Assembly: GCA_021781745.1 (NCBI GenBank)
Contig: JAJXWH010000002.1
Location: forward strand, 71,974 to 135,973
DNA length: 64,000 bases
Origin: Bacillota bacterium
Lineage (GTDB): Bacteria; Bacillota; Clostridia; Clostridiales; Clostridiaceae
Direction: 5' to 3'
Shown: in pieces, positions 9,559 to 19,030 of the stretch
Layout: each line of letters begins with the position of its first letter
Position numbering within the stretch: position 1 is the stretch's first letter
Position numbers and translations under genes: made by a program
Notes under the pieces: generated by a model
Told to the model about the DNA's origin: nothing
Seen by the model: the letters and a program-made list of their open reading frames with translations, nothing else
Databases searched by the model: none

Positions 9559-9786
9559 ATGTGCAAATTAAATCCCAAAGTTGACTTTGCATTTAAGAAG
9601 CTGTTTGGAAGTGAAGAAAATAAAAGCATATTAATAGCATTTATAAATTCAGTAGTATCTGAAGAAAATAGAGTAATTAATATAGAATTAAAAAATCCAT
9701 ATAATATTTCTAATTACCGAAAAGGCAAAATGACAATAGAGTCTTACTCAACTTATTTGTTTGAGCAAGACTCTAAAATTATATAG
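9559..9786 (+). pseudogene. Truncated Rpn/PD-(D/E)XK transposase-like gene
   Basis: 75 codons with a good ribosome site (AAAGGAGAG). The first ~55 residues (LNPKVDFAFKKLFGSEENK, then LKNPYN and YRKGKM) match the N-terminus of the PD-(D/E)XK family of recombination-promoting nucleases / putative transposases, normally about 270-330 residues long. The catalytic core is absent. The last 17 codons coincide with a perfect-looking inverted repeat (AGAGTCTT...AAGACTCT, about 9737-9777), as if the gene body had been replaced by a hairpin element or terminator. It is probably non-functional. A divergent promoter region separates it from the AAA paralogue. Confidence 0.65.
9737..9777. repeat. Inverted repeat at the truncation point / aminopeptidase end
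   Basis: AGAGTCTTACTCAA pairs with TTGAGCAAGACTCT with one mismatch around a 9-10-base loop. It lies 18 bases beyond the aminopeptidase stop on the minus strand and so could terminate that gene, although neither side has a clean T-tract. Confidence 0.55.
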
Positions 9787-9794
9787 AGTTTCTA

Positions 9795-11084
9795 TTATAA
9801 GCTAAAGAATTCAGTAAATGCCTTTATAGTATATTCATTATCAACTACAGCAGCCAATTCCCTTACTGAATGCATACTTAATAATGGTGCTCCCATATCA
9901 ATTACAGGAATATTTAGCTTTGATGCACTGATTGGCCCTATTGTTGTTCCTCCTCTTAAATCAGATCTGTTTACAAACACCTGACATGGAACTTTTGCTT
10001 TTTCACATATGCCTTTAAATACTCCACTAGTATAGCTGTCTGTTGAATAACTTCCACCGGCTGCAATTTTAAGCACCGGACCTTTCCCTAGCATTGGTTT
10101 ACTTGTTGGATCACATTTTTCTGTATAGTTCGGATGTATTGCATGAGCTAAATCTGCAGAAATCATTATAGAATTACTTAATGCTCTCTTGAAATCTTCT
10201 CTTTCTTTTTTTAGACCTAATGATATTCTTTCTAAAATAGTTTCTAAAATTGCAGAATTTGCACCCTGAGATGTTAAGCTCCCTATTTCTTCATTATCTA
10301 GTGCTACTAAAACTTTAGTAGCTTTAATCTTACTACTATTTATTAGAGCCTTTAACCCCACAAATACCATCCAAAGATCATCTAATCTTCCACATGAAAT
10401 AAATTCATTATCAAGACCCATTATTACACCTTCTGCATATTCGTATAAGAATAGATCAAAATCTAATATATCTTCCGGTTTCACGCTTAAACTTTCTGAA
10501 ATTAATTTAATTAAAAATTCACCCTTTTCAAGTTTATCTTCTATTATTGCCACTAATGGCAAAGTATCTTTCTGTCTATTGAATTTATACCCTTCATTTA
10601 TATCTCTATTCATATGTATTGCTAAATTAGGTATAATCAAAACTGGCTTGTTAGCATCAAACAGCCTGACTTCAGGCTTAAATACATCTTCAGCTTTTAA
10701 CATAACTCTCCCAGCTATACTTAAAGGTCTATCAAACCATGTGCTAAGTATTGGTCCCCCATACACCTCAGTATTTAATTTTAGATAATGATCCTCTACG
10801 AGCATTTCAGGATTTGGTTTTATTCTAAATCCTGGTGAATCAGTATGAGCTCCAATTAATCTAAATCCATCTTCTTCAATATCTCCAGTTCCAATTTCAA
10901 ATGCAATTAACGCAGAATTATTTTTCATAATATAATATTTTTCACCTTTCTTTAAATCCCATTTATCCTCTTCTTTAATTTCAACATATCCCTCTCTATC
11001 TAGAATTCTTTTAACTTCATAAGTACTTTGGAAAGCACTTTTACTTTTATTTATAAAATCTAATAGTTCTTGTGTATTATTCAT
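9795..11084 (-). CDS. M18 family zinc aminopeptidase
   Basis: 429 residues, the normal length for M18 (aspartyl aminopeptidase family). Metal-site motifs are visible in order: GAHTDSPGFRIKP (first His/Asp), the acidic pair in VALDNEEIGS, and SADLAHAIHPNY; the GGTTIGPI motif is near the C-terminus. It removes N-terminal, often acidic, residues from peptides in the cytoplasm as a large oligomer with two metal ions. The start ATG follows AGAGGTAG. The gene stands alone, with a hairpin after its stop. Confidence 0.9.
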   Translation of the reverse strand: MNNTQELLDFINKSKSAFQSTYEVKRILDREGYVEIKEEDKWDLKKGEKYYIMKNNSALIAFEIGTGDIEEDGFRLIGAHTDSPGFRIKPNPEMLVEDHYLKLNTEVYGGPILSTWFDRPLSIAGRVMLKAEDVFKPEVRLFDANKPVLIIPNLAIHMNRDINEGYKFNRQKDTLPLVAIIEDKLEKGEFLIKLISESLSVKPEDILDFDLFLYEYAEGVIMGLDNEFISCGRLDDLWMVFVGLKALINSSKIKATKVLVALDNEEIGSLTSQGANSAILETILERISLGLKKEREDFKRALSNSIMISADLAHAIHPNYTEKCDPTSKPMLGKGPVLKIAAGGSYSTDSYTSGVFKGICEKAKVPCQVFVNRSDLRGGTTIGPISASKLNIPVIDMGAPLLSMHSVRELAAVVDNEYTIKAFTEFFSL

Positions 11085-11390
11085 GCCTTTACTACCTCTT
11101 TCTCTATAATTATCAAAATATATCTATAATATATTATACATTTTTATAATATATACTATAAATATTTCTTTGTTTACTCGATAGCCTCAAATGTGGAATA
11201 GTAAATTATTAGAAATGTATACTGTAAATTATACATATTTGAAATTATCATTGGCAATACTAAATAAGTTTTATAAAATCCTCTTATATGTATTAAAAGA
11301 ATGTTGTCAATTGATTACTGATTGAAAATCATGGATATTATTATAAATAAATATTACAAATAAGAAATTGGAATAGCTAATGGAGGTTCT
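11085..11390. other. Spacer between aminopeptidase and IS remnant
   Basis: About 305 bases of A+T-rich sequence. It contains the aminopeptidase promoter region on the minus strand and possibly the left flank of the decayed insertion sequence. I find no clear terminal inverted repeat and no other feature. Confidence 0.3.
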
Positions 11391-12272
11391 TTGGGTAGAA
11401 GAAGATGTTTACTAAAAAAATTAGAATTGCATACAAATGAAGTCTTAAAGAAGAATATTTATAAGAATTTAAATATACGATGCTGCCCAATCTGTGGTTC
11501 AGAAATTTATATTAAGTATGGTTCATATAAAGGCATACAAAGATATAAGTGTAAAAAATGTAATAAAACTTTTTCAAATACAACTAATTCATTATGGAGT
11601 TATTCAAAAAAAAATCCAAAATTATGGATAGAGTTTCTTGAATTAATGATTGAAAAAAATCACTAAGATTTTGCGCTGAAAAACTAAACATTAATTTAGT
11701 AACAGCATTTTACTGGAGGCATAAAGTGCTTCATGCGCCTCCACCCCTGACTTATTAAGAGGCATTATTTATATTAGAAAAGTGATAATAAAGGAAAACT
11801 TTAAAGGCTGCAGAAATATTGAAGTAAGTGCCAAAACAAATAGACGAAAAAACATATGGATCCTGGCAGCGAAAGGACAAGAAGATTCTATGTTTGTAGA
11901 GCCTATTTTCAAAGATTTTTGGGATTGGAAAATTTTTTATGAAAAAGTTTATAGTAGAATAGAAAAAAATTCTCATATAATTTCATATGGAGATAGATCC
12001 TATCTTTGGTTTCGCAAAAACATAACAAAAAGTCATCTGCAAAGATAGAAGATGATAATCCAATAAAATATTTTTTATTAGGATTTGAAAACTGGTTTGC
12101 AGGTTTTCGTGGAGTAGCTTCGAAATATTTGCAAAGGTATCTTAGCTTTTTCATATTATTTAACCTAGATAAAGTTGTTGATTATATGGATATAATGTAT
12201 AATATTTTATTCTTGGGAAATAAATTTATGAAAACTGCCAGAATAAGAAGTATTCGCAATTATATTTATTAA
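11391..12272 (+). pseudogene. Decayed IS1595-type transposase
   Basis: A TTG start behind GGAGG opens a zinc-ribbon N-terminus: CCPICGSEIYIKYGSYKG, then YKCKKCNKTFSNTTNSLW. The protein continues in a second frame from 11667 (SLRFCAEKLNINLVTAFYWR), in a third from 11782 (KENFKGCRNIEVS, RRKNIWILAAKGQEDSM) and in a fourth from about 12006 (FLLGFENWFAGFRGVASKYL). This order is typical of IS1595-family DDE transposases. At least three frameshifts and one in-frame stop make it inactive. I could not identify terminal inverted repeats or target duplications by eye. Confidence 0.75.
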
Positions 12273-12423
12273 AAACAACTGTTTACTTGATAGAAATTCT
12301 ATTAATAAAATATATTTAATAAATAATTGGCTTTAATAAATCAAGATTTATGAAATATATACAATATTAACAACATTATTTTCATACACTTATTATACTT
12401 TTATTTAGATACAGGTGATATAT

Positions 12424-12528
12424 ATGCAACATAATATCTTAACCAAACTTATACTAGGTTCAAAAAGCTTGGATAATGTTCATCTTCAAAAAAATTACAT
12501 CGCAAAATTACTTTTAAGTGGATTTTAA
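12424..12528 (+). CDS. Possible 34-codon small ORF or gene fragment
   Basis: ATG preceded by CAGGTG at a suitable distance, encoding MQHNILTKLILGSKSLDNVH and ending LLLSGF. I do not recognise it. It lies in a 436-base spacer between the IS remnant and dapA and may be a leftover N-terminus of a lost gene. Low confidence that it is expressed. Confidence 0.2.
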   Translation: MQHNILTKLILGSKSLDNVHLQKNYIAKLLLSGF

Positions 12529-12565
12529 AAATCAATTCCTAAATTAAAATTGTTGCAGCTAAAGA

Positions 12566-12679
12566 ATAAAAAAATATATATTTATGCAGAGCATACTAAA
12601 AGTTTTATTCAAAATCCTATTGCTTGAAGCTTGAGATTTTGAATAAAACTTCTATAGTTCTGCAAAAATATATATTTGC
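12566..12679. repeat. Near-perfect ~110-bp palindrome downstream of dapA
   Basis: The left arm AAATATATATTTATGCAGA...AAGTTTTATTCAAAATC pairs with the right arm GATTTTGAATAAAACTT...CTGCAAAAATATATATTT around a loop of about 20 bases. The stem of about 40 bp is far longer than a usual terminator. It may still terminate dapA, whose stop is 30 bases away, but its size and symmetry fit a miniature palindromic element. Confidence 0.7.
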
Positions 12680-12708
12680 CCTCAAAAATTTATTAATAAA
12701 TTTTATAT

Positions 12709-13593
12709 TCAAATAAGATTATTTTTAGAAAGTTCTGCACGTAGTTTCTCTAAATTTTTATCCTCCATAGGGAATAATGGCATTCTAAGCGGTCCAACAT
12801 TATATCCCATAAGCCCCAATGCTGTTTTTACTGGAATTGGATTAACTTCTATAAATAATGCGTTAATAAGATCTAAATATTTTGTTTGAAGATCACAACT
12901 TTCTTTTACTTTACCTTCAAAATAAAGATTACAAATATCGTGAGCCTCTTTTGGCATTATATTTGAAAAAACGGAAATAACACCTTTTCCACCAAGAGAT
13001 AAGATAGGAACTATTTGATCATCATTTCCAGAATAAACATTAAGTTCATCTTTGCAGAGAGCTTTTATCTTCGCAATAGCTGAAAGATCTCCGCTAGCTT
13101 CTTTAGTAGCAACTATACGTGGATGTTTAGCTAATTCAACGTATGTTTCAGGTGTTATATTAACGCCAGTTCTTGATGGTACATTATATAAAATAATAGG
13201 TATATTAACTCTATCGGCAATATAATTATAGTGTTTTATTAGTCCACTTTGAGTAGTTTTGTTATAGTATGGTGTAACTAATAAAAGTGCATCAGCACCA
13301 ACACTTTCCGCATATCTTGAAAGTTCCACTGCGTACGCAGTATCATTAGAACCTGTTCCCGCAATAACAGGTACTCTTTTATTAACATACTCAACTGTAA
13401 ATCTAATAACTTCTTTATGCTCTTCATCAGTCATAGTAGAAGACTCACCTGTAGTTCCTGCTATTACAATAGCATCGCTTCCATTCTCTATATTAAAATC
13501 AATTAGTTTTTTCAATTCAGAGAAGTTGATTCCGTCTTCTGTGAAAGGTGTAACAATTGCAACTGCCGCACCAGTAAATATAATATCCTTCAT
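12709..13593 (-). CDS. dapA: 4-hydroxy-tetrahydrodipicolinate synthase
   Basis: 294 residues, the standard length. It condenses pyruvate with aspartate semialdehyde, the first committed step to diaminopimelate and lysine. Visible family motifs: GTTGES near residue 47, the catalytic Tyr in LLVTPYYNKTTQ, the Schiff-base Lys in VATKEASGD, and YSGNDDQIVPILSLGGKGVIS. The start ATG follows AAGGGGGC. It stands alone here, about 10 kb from lysA, the last enzyme of the same pathway; no lysine riboswitch is visible ahead of this gene, unlike lysA. Confidence 0.95.
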   Translation of the reverse strand: MKDIIFTGAAVAIVTPFTEDGINFSELKKLIDFNIENGSDAIVIAGTTGESSTMTDEEHKEVIRFTVEYVNKRVPVIAGTGSNDTAYAVELSRYAESVGADALLLVTPYYNKTTQSGLIKHYNYIADRVNIPIILYNVPSRTGVNITPETYVELAKHPRIVATKEASGDLSAIAKIKALCKDELNVYSGNDDQIVPILSLGGKGVISVFSNIMPKEAHDICNLYFEGKVKESCDLQTKYLDLINALFIEVNPIPVKTALGLMGYNVGPLRMPLFPMEDKNLEKLRAELSKNNLI

Positions 13594-13689
13594 AAAAATT
13601 GCCCCCTTGAATAGTTTCTATCTAAATTATAACACAGTAGAGTTATACTATAAACTTAGAATCTATTTAAAATATAATAAATTTCTATA

Positions 13690-13830
13690 CTGAACTTAAA
13701 AAGTATATGAACTTGACTCAGGAGCATGCAGAAATGGGTGCAGCTTCTAATGTTAGAAAACCTCAGTTAGATTCTCTTAGTAACCGAAACAACAGAATAC
13801 CCTTCCTTTCGGTTGATTATACTATAATAA
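13690..13830. repeat. Mosaic hairpin element between dapA and ABC operon
   Basis: The spacer holds a stem AACCGAAA...TTTCGGTT (about 13781-13816) that may end the ABC transporter operon. One half (GCAGAAATGGGTGCAGC) resembles a segment of the large palindrome near 41.19 kb. The other half, read on the minus strand (CTGTTGTTTCGGTTACTAAG), resembles the terminator-like element at 61.36 kb. It looks like a mosaic of two repeat modules. Confidence 0.5.
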
Positions 13831-13847
13831 TAATTTTACCTTTATAT

Positions 13848-14570
13848 CTATAACACTTTAGACAAAAAGTCTATTGTACGTGGATTTTTAGGGTTTTTAA
13901 ATACTTCTTCTGGTGTACCCGATTCTACTATTTTTCCACCGTCCATAAATATTATTCTATCCCCAACTTCTCTTGCAAATCCCATTTCGTGCGTTACTAC
14001 CACCATGGTCATCCCTTCTTTTGCAAGGTCTTTCATAACAGTCAAAACTTCGCCAACCATTTCAGGATCTAATGCTGATGTTGGCTCATCAAATAACATA
14101 ACATCTGGCTGCATAGCTAATGCTCTAGCTATTGCAATTCTTTGCTTTTGCCCGCCTGATAAAGAAGCTGGATATGCATCTATTTTATCTATCAGACCTA
14201 CTTTTTCAAGTAAAGATACTGCTATTTTTTTAGCTTCATCTTTTGACATTCCTTTTACTTTTATTGGAGCTAAGCATATATTTTCACATACAGTCTTATG
14301 AGGGAACAAGTTAAACTGTTGGAATACCATTCCCATCTTTTCTCTCATTTTATCTATATTTGTTGCTTTTGATGTTATATCTTTACCTTCAAAAGTTATT
14401 TGTCCAGAAGTAGGCATTTCTAATAAGTTTAAGCATCTTAGAAACGTGCTTTTTCCTGAACCTGATGGTCCAATTACAACCACAACTTCACCTTTGCTAA
14501 TATGCTCGTCTATCCCTTTTAAAACTTCATTTTTGCCAAAACTTTTATGTAAATCTTTAACGTATATCAC
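13848..14570 (-). CDS. Polar amino-acid ABC transporter, ATP-binding protein (GlnQ type)
   Basis: 240 residues with all ABC ATPase motifs: Walker [10 protein letters not shown], the Q-loop region [14 protein letters not shown], signature [16 protein letters not shown], Walker [15 protein letters not shown] and the switch His in [11 protein letters not shown]. The pattern is that of GlnQ/HisP-type amino-acid importers. It starts at GTG, overlapping the permease stop by 14 bases, with GGAGG inside the permease end, so the two are translationally coupled. It energises import of the amino acid bound by the lipoprotein encoded at 15.5-16.3 kb. The exact substrate cannot be read from sequence. Confidence 0.93.
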   Translation of the reverse strand: MIYVKDLHKSFGKNEVLKGIDEHISKGEVVVVIGPSGSGKSTFLRCLNLLEMPTSGQITFEGKDITSKATNIDKMREKMGMVFQQFNLFPHKTVCENICLAPIKVKGMSKDEAKKIAVSLLEKVGLIDKIDAYPASLSGGQKQRIAIARALAMQPDVMLFDEPTSALDPEMVGEVLTVMKDLAKEGMTMVVVTHEMGFAREVGDRIIFMDGGKIVESGTPEEVFKNPKNPRTIDFLSKVL

Positions 14571-15309
14571 TTGCTTTCAGCCTCCTTTCAACAATTCCTA
14601 AAATTCTTGTTAAAGTGAATGTGATAGCAAAATAAATTACTGCAGCAACTATTACTGGCTCTAATCCTAGTGCAATGCTTCCTCTTACAGTATTCGCATT
14701 ATACATTAACTCTGCCACACCAATTACTGATACCATTGATGAATCCTTAATTATAGCAATAAATTCATTTCCTAGTGCTGGTAATATATTTTTGAAAGCC
14801 TGTGGAATTATAATATACAACATAGCTAGTCTTCCATTCATTCCAAGACTCCTTGCAGCCTCCATTTGACCTTTATCTACTGCTTCAATTCCTGCTCTTA
14901 TTATTTCTGCTACATATGCCGCTGAATTTAAAAATAGAGCAATTGCTGCTACTATCATGTCTGGAATATCTATTCCCAATAGCGCAGGAACACCTATATA
15001 AATTATATATATTTGAACTAAAAGAGGGGTTCCTCTAACAAACTCTATGTAGGCACTAGTAATAAATCTTATTGGGTTACCATCTATTATTTTAATTAAA
15101 AATTTTGTAAATAAATTACTACCTTCTTTACAGTCAATCTTTAATAAGTCCAATAAAAATCTTAATGGTTTAATATTTGTACGTTTTAATAATGTTAACA
15201 AAAGTCCTAATACTGTTCCAATAACTACCGCAAAAAATGATAATATTATTGTAACTACAGCACCTCTGAGAAAATATTCATAATAATTTCCTACAAACGA
15301 AAAATTCAA
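14557..15309 (-). CDS. Polar amino-acid ABC transporter permease
   Basis: 250 residues with about five hydrophobic segments. The HisM/GlnP-family EAA loop is visible as [22 protein letters not shown], and [15 protein letters not shown] is the typical upstream motif. It starts at TTG behind GGAGGTAATATA; no ATG alternative fits. It contains an extra hydrophilic stretch (about residues 45-75, [16 protein letters not shown]) between the first two membrane segments, as in some clostridial members. It is the middle gene of the three-gene importer, separated from the binding-protein gene by a spacer with a hairpin and coupled to the ATPase gene. Confidence 0.9.
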   Translation of the reverse strand: MNFSFVGNYYEYFLRGAVVTIILSFFAVVIGTVLGLLLTLLKRTNIKPLRFLLDLLKIDCKEGSNLFTKFLIKIIDGNPIRFITSAYIEFVRGTPLLVQIYIIYIGVPALLGIDIPDMIVAAIALFLNSAAYVAEIIRAGIEAVDKGQMEAARSLGMNGRLAMLYIIIPQAFKNILPALGNEFIAIIKDSSMVSVIGVAELMYNANTVRGSIALGLEPVIVAAVIYFAITFTLTRILGIVERRLKASDIR

Positions 15310-15358
15310 TATATTACCTCCTATCTCCTTTTCTCTTTAATTGTTTTTACTTAACAAG

Positions 15359-15405
15359 TGCCAATATAGTAACTATATAATTTTATTAATAATTACTAAT
15401 TGGCA
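15359..15405 (-). promoter_or_regulatory. Intercistronic hairpin between binding protein and permease
   Basis: TGCCAATATAGTAA pairs with TTACTAATTGGCA around an A+T-rich loop in the 167-base gap inside the transporter operon. No strong T-tract follows on the minus strand. Such hairpins commonly stabilise the upstream binding-protein message or partly terminate transcription, raising binding protein over membrane components; that role is inferred. Confidence 0.5.
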
Positions 15406-15476
15406 TCTCATAATCTTTATACTTAACTATAAAATATATTCAAAAAATATAAGTCAATATGTTAATGTAATTCCAC

Positions 15477-16292
15477 TTATTCAATTAAACTCGCTGCATT
15501 TGCTGCAAATTCATCAATTTTCTTTTCATCCTTTAATCTTTGTATAGTTTTATTTACATTGCTTACTAATTCAGGAGAATTCTTTGGCATAGCAATAGCA
15601 TAACCGCCTTCTTCATCTTTAAATCTTATAGGAGATACAGCTAAGTCATCATTTTTCTTTGCATTAAACTCTGCTATTGGAAGTTCCAATAAAACTGCAT
15701 CCACTTTATTATTCTTTAAATCTAATATTAAATCAGTTACCTTTGTTAATGATTTAATATTTGCTGCATCAAACTTACTTTTTGCTAAATCTTCTTGTAC
15801 TGAACTCTTTTGAACTCCAATTCTTAATTTCTTTAAGTCATCTTCAGATTTAATTTTATCAGCATCAGCTTTTCTTGTAATATATGTTTGAGTCACTTCA
15901 TAATAAATATCAGAAAAATCAGCATTTTCTTTTCTTTCTGGTTTTGGTGTCATTCCTGAAAATACCATATCTACTTTATTTGATTGAAGAGCTACAAGCA
16001 ATCCATCAAAATCCATATCTTTTACTTCAAGTTGTACTCCTAAATCTTTTGCAACTTCTTTAGCTATATCAATATCAATTCCCACTATCTCATCTTTTCC
16101 ATCCTTATTTGTGTGAAATTCATAGGGTGGGAAATCCGCGCTTGTTCCAATTACTAACTTTCCTTTTGCCTTTATTGCATCTAATGCTGTTTGCTTTTTG
16201 GCAGTACTACTACTTCCACAGCCCACCATACTTATAGTGATAACTGATATTGTTGTAAGTGCCAATATTTTTTTTACTATTCCACTTTTCAT
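15477..16292 (-). CDS. Polar amino-acid ABC transporter substrate-binding lipoprotein
   Basis: 271 residues. The N-terminus is a lipoprotein signal (MKSGIVKKILALTTISVI) with lipobox SMVGCGSS, so the mature protein is anchored outside the membrane by Cys26. The rest is a family-3 solute-binding fold: GTSADFPPYEFH, IVGIDIDIAKEVAKDLG, DFDGLLVALQSNKVDMVFSG and the hinge motif LRIGVQKSSVQE. The Asp and Arg contacts typical for amino-acid ligands are present, but the specificity is not evident. It is the promoter-proximal gene of the importer, with the start behind GGGAGGTATAG. Confidence 0.92.
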   Translation of the reverse strand: MKSGIVKKILALTTISVITISMVGCGSSSTAKKQTALDAIKAKGKLVIGTSADFPPYEFHTNKDGKDEIVGIDIDIAKEVAKDLGVQLEVKDMDFDGLLVALQSNKVDMVFSGMTPKPERKENADFSDIYYEVTQTYITRKADADKIKSEDDLKKLRIGVQKSSVQEDLAKSKFDAANIKSLTKVTDLILDLKNNKVDAVLLELPIAEFNAKKNDDLAVSPIRFKDEEGGYAIAMPKNSPELVSNVNKTIQRLKDEKKIDEFAANAASLIE

Positions 16293-16552
16293 TTATCTAT
16301 ACCTCCCAAATCTTTTCCTTATAAAATTATCTGCTTTTACGTCAATAGCATAATTATACACACTATTTTATACATACTCAATAGAAATGTGGCGTTTTTT
16401 TAAATATTTATGTATTAAAATTAAATATTCTACAATATTATTTTATATATTTATATGTTTTTTATGTACTATTTATAACTTTGCTTATAGATAATATGAC
16501 TTAGTAAACCTATTCAATATAGGCTTTTATGATACTTTGTAATTAAAACAAT

Positions 16553-16589
16553 AAAAAATGATTAGAATGAGCAAATTCTAATCATTTTT
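16553..16589. terminator. Strong bidirectional terminator
   Basis: AAAAATGATTAGAAT and ATTCTAATCATTTTT form a perfect 15-bp stem around GAGCAA, with A and T runs on both sides. It follows helD on the minus strand, in the 380-base spacer 16293-16672; that spacer also holds the transporter promoter region and shows nothing else. Confidence 0.85.
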
Positions 16590-16672
16590 GATAATATATT
16601 TATTGTTACTATTTTTTTCATTATGCATAATTACATGATAAATTATTCACATTTATAAATTGTGCCTTATCA

Positions 16673-18847
16673 TTAATTTAAGTATTTAATTATGGATAAC
16701 CTGTGTAGAGCTCTAGTACACATTATATATTTAACTAAAGGCTGAATTTCCCCACTTTCTACTATTATCACGCCATCAAATTCTAATCCCTTTGCTAAAT
16801 AAGCTGGTATGAGCACTCTTCCACCTTTATATAAAACATCTTCATTATCTAAGCTTTGTATACTAGTCTTTTCCTTAATTATATGAGCAAATTTATTTAA
16901 TTCTTTCTTTCCTTTAAAGATAACTGCGATATTTTCATATCCTTCTTCTTCATAATCTTCAAGTATTGAACTTATTGTATCTACAAATTCCCCATCATTT
17001 GAAACCTCATCTTCAATAACAGGTTCACCCTTTCTAACTAATGGAACAATCCTTTCCTTTTGTAAAAACTTATTACTATATTCCATTATTTCTTGAGTAG
17101 ATCTATAGCTTTTATTTAATTCATATTTAGTAATTTCAACATTAAAATTCTTAAACACTTCATCTAGATGAAGCATTGCTGGTTCTTCATTATTTGTAAT
17201 TAACCTTTGGTTTGAATCTCCCACTATAGTGTAGCTTCTGCAACCTGTAATTTCTTTTATTATCTCAAACTGTATGAAGCTATAATCTTGAGCCTCATCA
17301 ATTACAATATGTTTTACATCATCATTAACCTTTAAGCCAGTTAATTTAATCATTAAATAAAGAATTCCTGCCAAATCCATATATCCAAGATTTTCTTCGT
17401 AGTTCACATAAACTCCGCTTTCTAAGTTATCTATATTTTCATTTTCTTTTTTATCTGAATATAAATTAGTAATTTTTTTATAAATATCTATTACTGGCTC
17501 GGTTTTTATCCATGAATCCAATTCGTTACGGGAATTTATAACTTCTCTTATTATCTCTCTTATTTTCATTTTTCTCAGATATTCTAAATGAGTTTTTTCT
17601 ACTTCTAATTCTTCCTTAGATAGATTATTTATCTTTTCTTTAAATTCAGCATTTACTTTATAAAATTCTTCATCTCTTTTATCTTTAATCTTAGATGTTA
17701 ATATTCTTTTTATTTTTTCACTTCTTCTAAATAAAGGCATATCTTTATAATAACTATCAAATAATTCTTTTATCTCTTCAACTGAGACAATTTCTTTATT
17801 GTTAAATTTAACTGATTGTATTTTAAAGTATTCATTGTTCAAAGTTTGAATATTTAAATCTAGTAAATTTACAAATTCTTTGGAACTTTTGTATTTGTAT
17901 TCTTCTAAAGCAGCTTCATTTCCATTCATCGCGTCTTCAATATAACTTCCAAAGCTTTTAAAATTCTCGTATCTTAATCCAATTTGCTTTATTGCAAAAT
18001 TCTCAAAAGTAGTTTGCTTTATATTACTTTCCCCTAAAGAAGGAAGTACTTGAGCTATATAGTCCATAAAAATATCATTTGGTCCGAATATCAATACTTT
18101 ATTTCCAAATTGTTTTCTAAAATTATAGAGTAAGTAAGAAATTCTATGAAGTGCAATTGTTGTTTTTCCCGAACCTGCAACTCCATTTACAACAACTATT
18201 TTGTTTCTATCTTCTCTTATTATTTCATCCTGTTCTTTCTGGATAGTCATAACTATATCTTTTAACTTATCAGATGAATTTTCAGTTAAGACCATTTGAA
18301 GTATTTCATCCTTTACATCTATAGCTGAATCAAATACACCTTTTAGCTGACCTTTTTTAATTATAAGCTGTTTTCTTGACAAGATATCAACATCTATTTC
18401 TCCAGATGGTGGGTTATAGTTTGATTTCCCTAGAGTGCCTTTATAAAAAAGTGCTGCAATTGGTGCTCTCCAATCAACAATTAATGGCTCAAAACTTTCT
18501 TCTAAGGTTAACCCATATCTACCAACATAAATTTCTTCAGGAAGATCTTCATCTTCTTTAAATATAACTTTCCCAAAGTAAGGTATTTCTTTAAGCTTAG
18601 TAAATTCCATAAGTCTCTTATCGATTGTCCTATAAGCCTCTTCTTTAACATAATTCTCATGATCAAAATAATCTATAATTTGATCCTCATCATCTTTATA
18701 CTCTTCAACATATTTTTTTCTAGCATCAAGAATATAATTTGTAACATTTTTTCTCTTTTCTAAATACTTTAAAATTTCCTTATTTAATATATCTAGAATT
18801 TCCTTTAATTTATCCTCTTCTCTTAAAAACTCTAATTCTTTGCTCAA
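16673..18847 (-). CDS. helD: RNA polymerase recycling motor / UvrD-like helicase HelD
   Basis: 724 residues. The N-terminal ~200 residues are coiled-coil-rich with the HelD signature YVGRYGL...LIVDWRAPIAALFY. The superfamily-1 motor follows: Walker A NGVAGSGKTTIALHR, Walker B HIVIDEAQDYS, motif IV IVGDSNQRL and the C-terminal KGLEFDGVII. HelD proteins bind RNA polymerase and use ATP to pull it off nucleic acid. The start is TTG behind GGGGGC, as no ATG is available. A 14-bp direct repeat lies just upstream of the start. No operon partners are seen. Confidence 0.88.
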   Translation of the reverse strand: MSKELEFLREEDKLKEILDILNKEILKYLEKRKNVTNYILDARKKYVEEYKDDEDQIIDYFDHENYVKEEAYRTIDKRLMEFTKLKEIPYFGKVIFKEDEDLPEEIYVGRYGLTLEESFEPLIVDWRAPIAALFYKGTLGKSNYNPPSGEIDVDILSRKQLIIKKGQLKGVFDSAIDVKDEILQMVLTENSSDKLKDIVMTIQKEQDEIIREDRNKIVVVNGVAGSGKTTIALHRISYLLYNFRKQFGNKVLIFGPNDIFMDYIAQVLPSLGESNIKQTTFENFAIKQIGLRYENFKSFGSYIEDAMNGNEAALEEYKYKSSKEFVNLLDLNIQTLNNEYFKIQSVKFNNKEIVSVEEIKELFDSYYKDMPLFRRSEKIKRILTSKIKDKRDEEFYKVNAEFKEKINNLSKEELEVEKTHLEYLRKMKIREIIREVINSRNELDSWIKTEPVIDIYKKITNLYSDKKENENIDNLESGVYVNYEENLGYMDLAGILYLMIKLTGLKVNDDVKHIVIDEAQDYSFIQFEIIKEITGCRSYTIVGDSNQRLITNNEEPAMLHLDEVFKNFNVEITKYELNKSYRSTQEIMEYSNKFLQKERIVPLVRKGEPVIEDEVSNDGEFVDTISSILEDYEEEGYENIAVIFKGKKELNKFAHIIKEKTSIQSLDNEDVLYKGGRVLIPAYLAKGLEFDGVIIVESGEIQPLVKYIMCTRALHRLSIIKYLN

Positions 18848-18867
18848 GATTAACCACGCCCCCTTAA

Positions 18868-18905
18868 GAACAGTTTACAGTTAACAGTTTACAGTTAACA
18901 GTTGA
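18868..18905. repeat. 14-bp tandem direct repeat upstream of helD
   Basis: The unit ACAGTTTACAGTTA occurs twice and is followed by a partial third copy ACAGTTGA. Its A+T-rich period resembles the arms of the modular spacer elements at 22.1 and 46.3 kb. Confidence 0.6.
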
Positions 18906-18937
18906 TTGATTGTATTGTTAATTATACATATTAATTG

Positions 18938-18979
18938 CAAAATGCACAATGTATGGCTATATCCTCATTGCGCATTTTA
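18938..18979 (-). terminator. Hairpin downstream of ftsH
   Basis: On the minus strand AAAATGCGCAATGA pairs with CATTGTGCATTTT, with TTTTTTTAT before the stem and only a weak T-tract after it. It lies about 50 bases past the ftsH stop and is a plausible terminator. Confidence 0.5.
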
Positions 18980-19030
18980 TAAAAAAATATTTAACTTTAT
19001 ATACTAAATATATTAATTGTACTTAATATT

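Noticed and set aside
4634-12272. Complete antiphage defence island
   Set aside because: Patatin and PD-(D/E)XK proteins occur in defence systems, but no partner genes (cyclic-nucleotide synthases, restriction or sensor genes) are present and two of the genes are broken.
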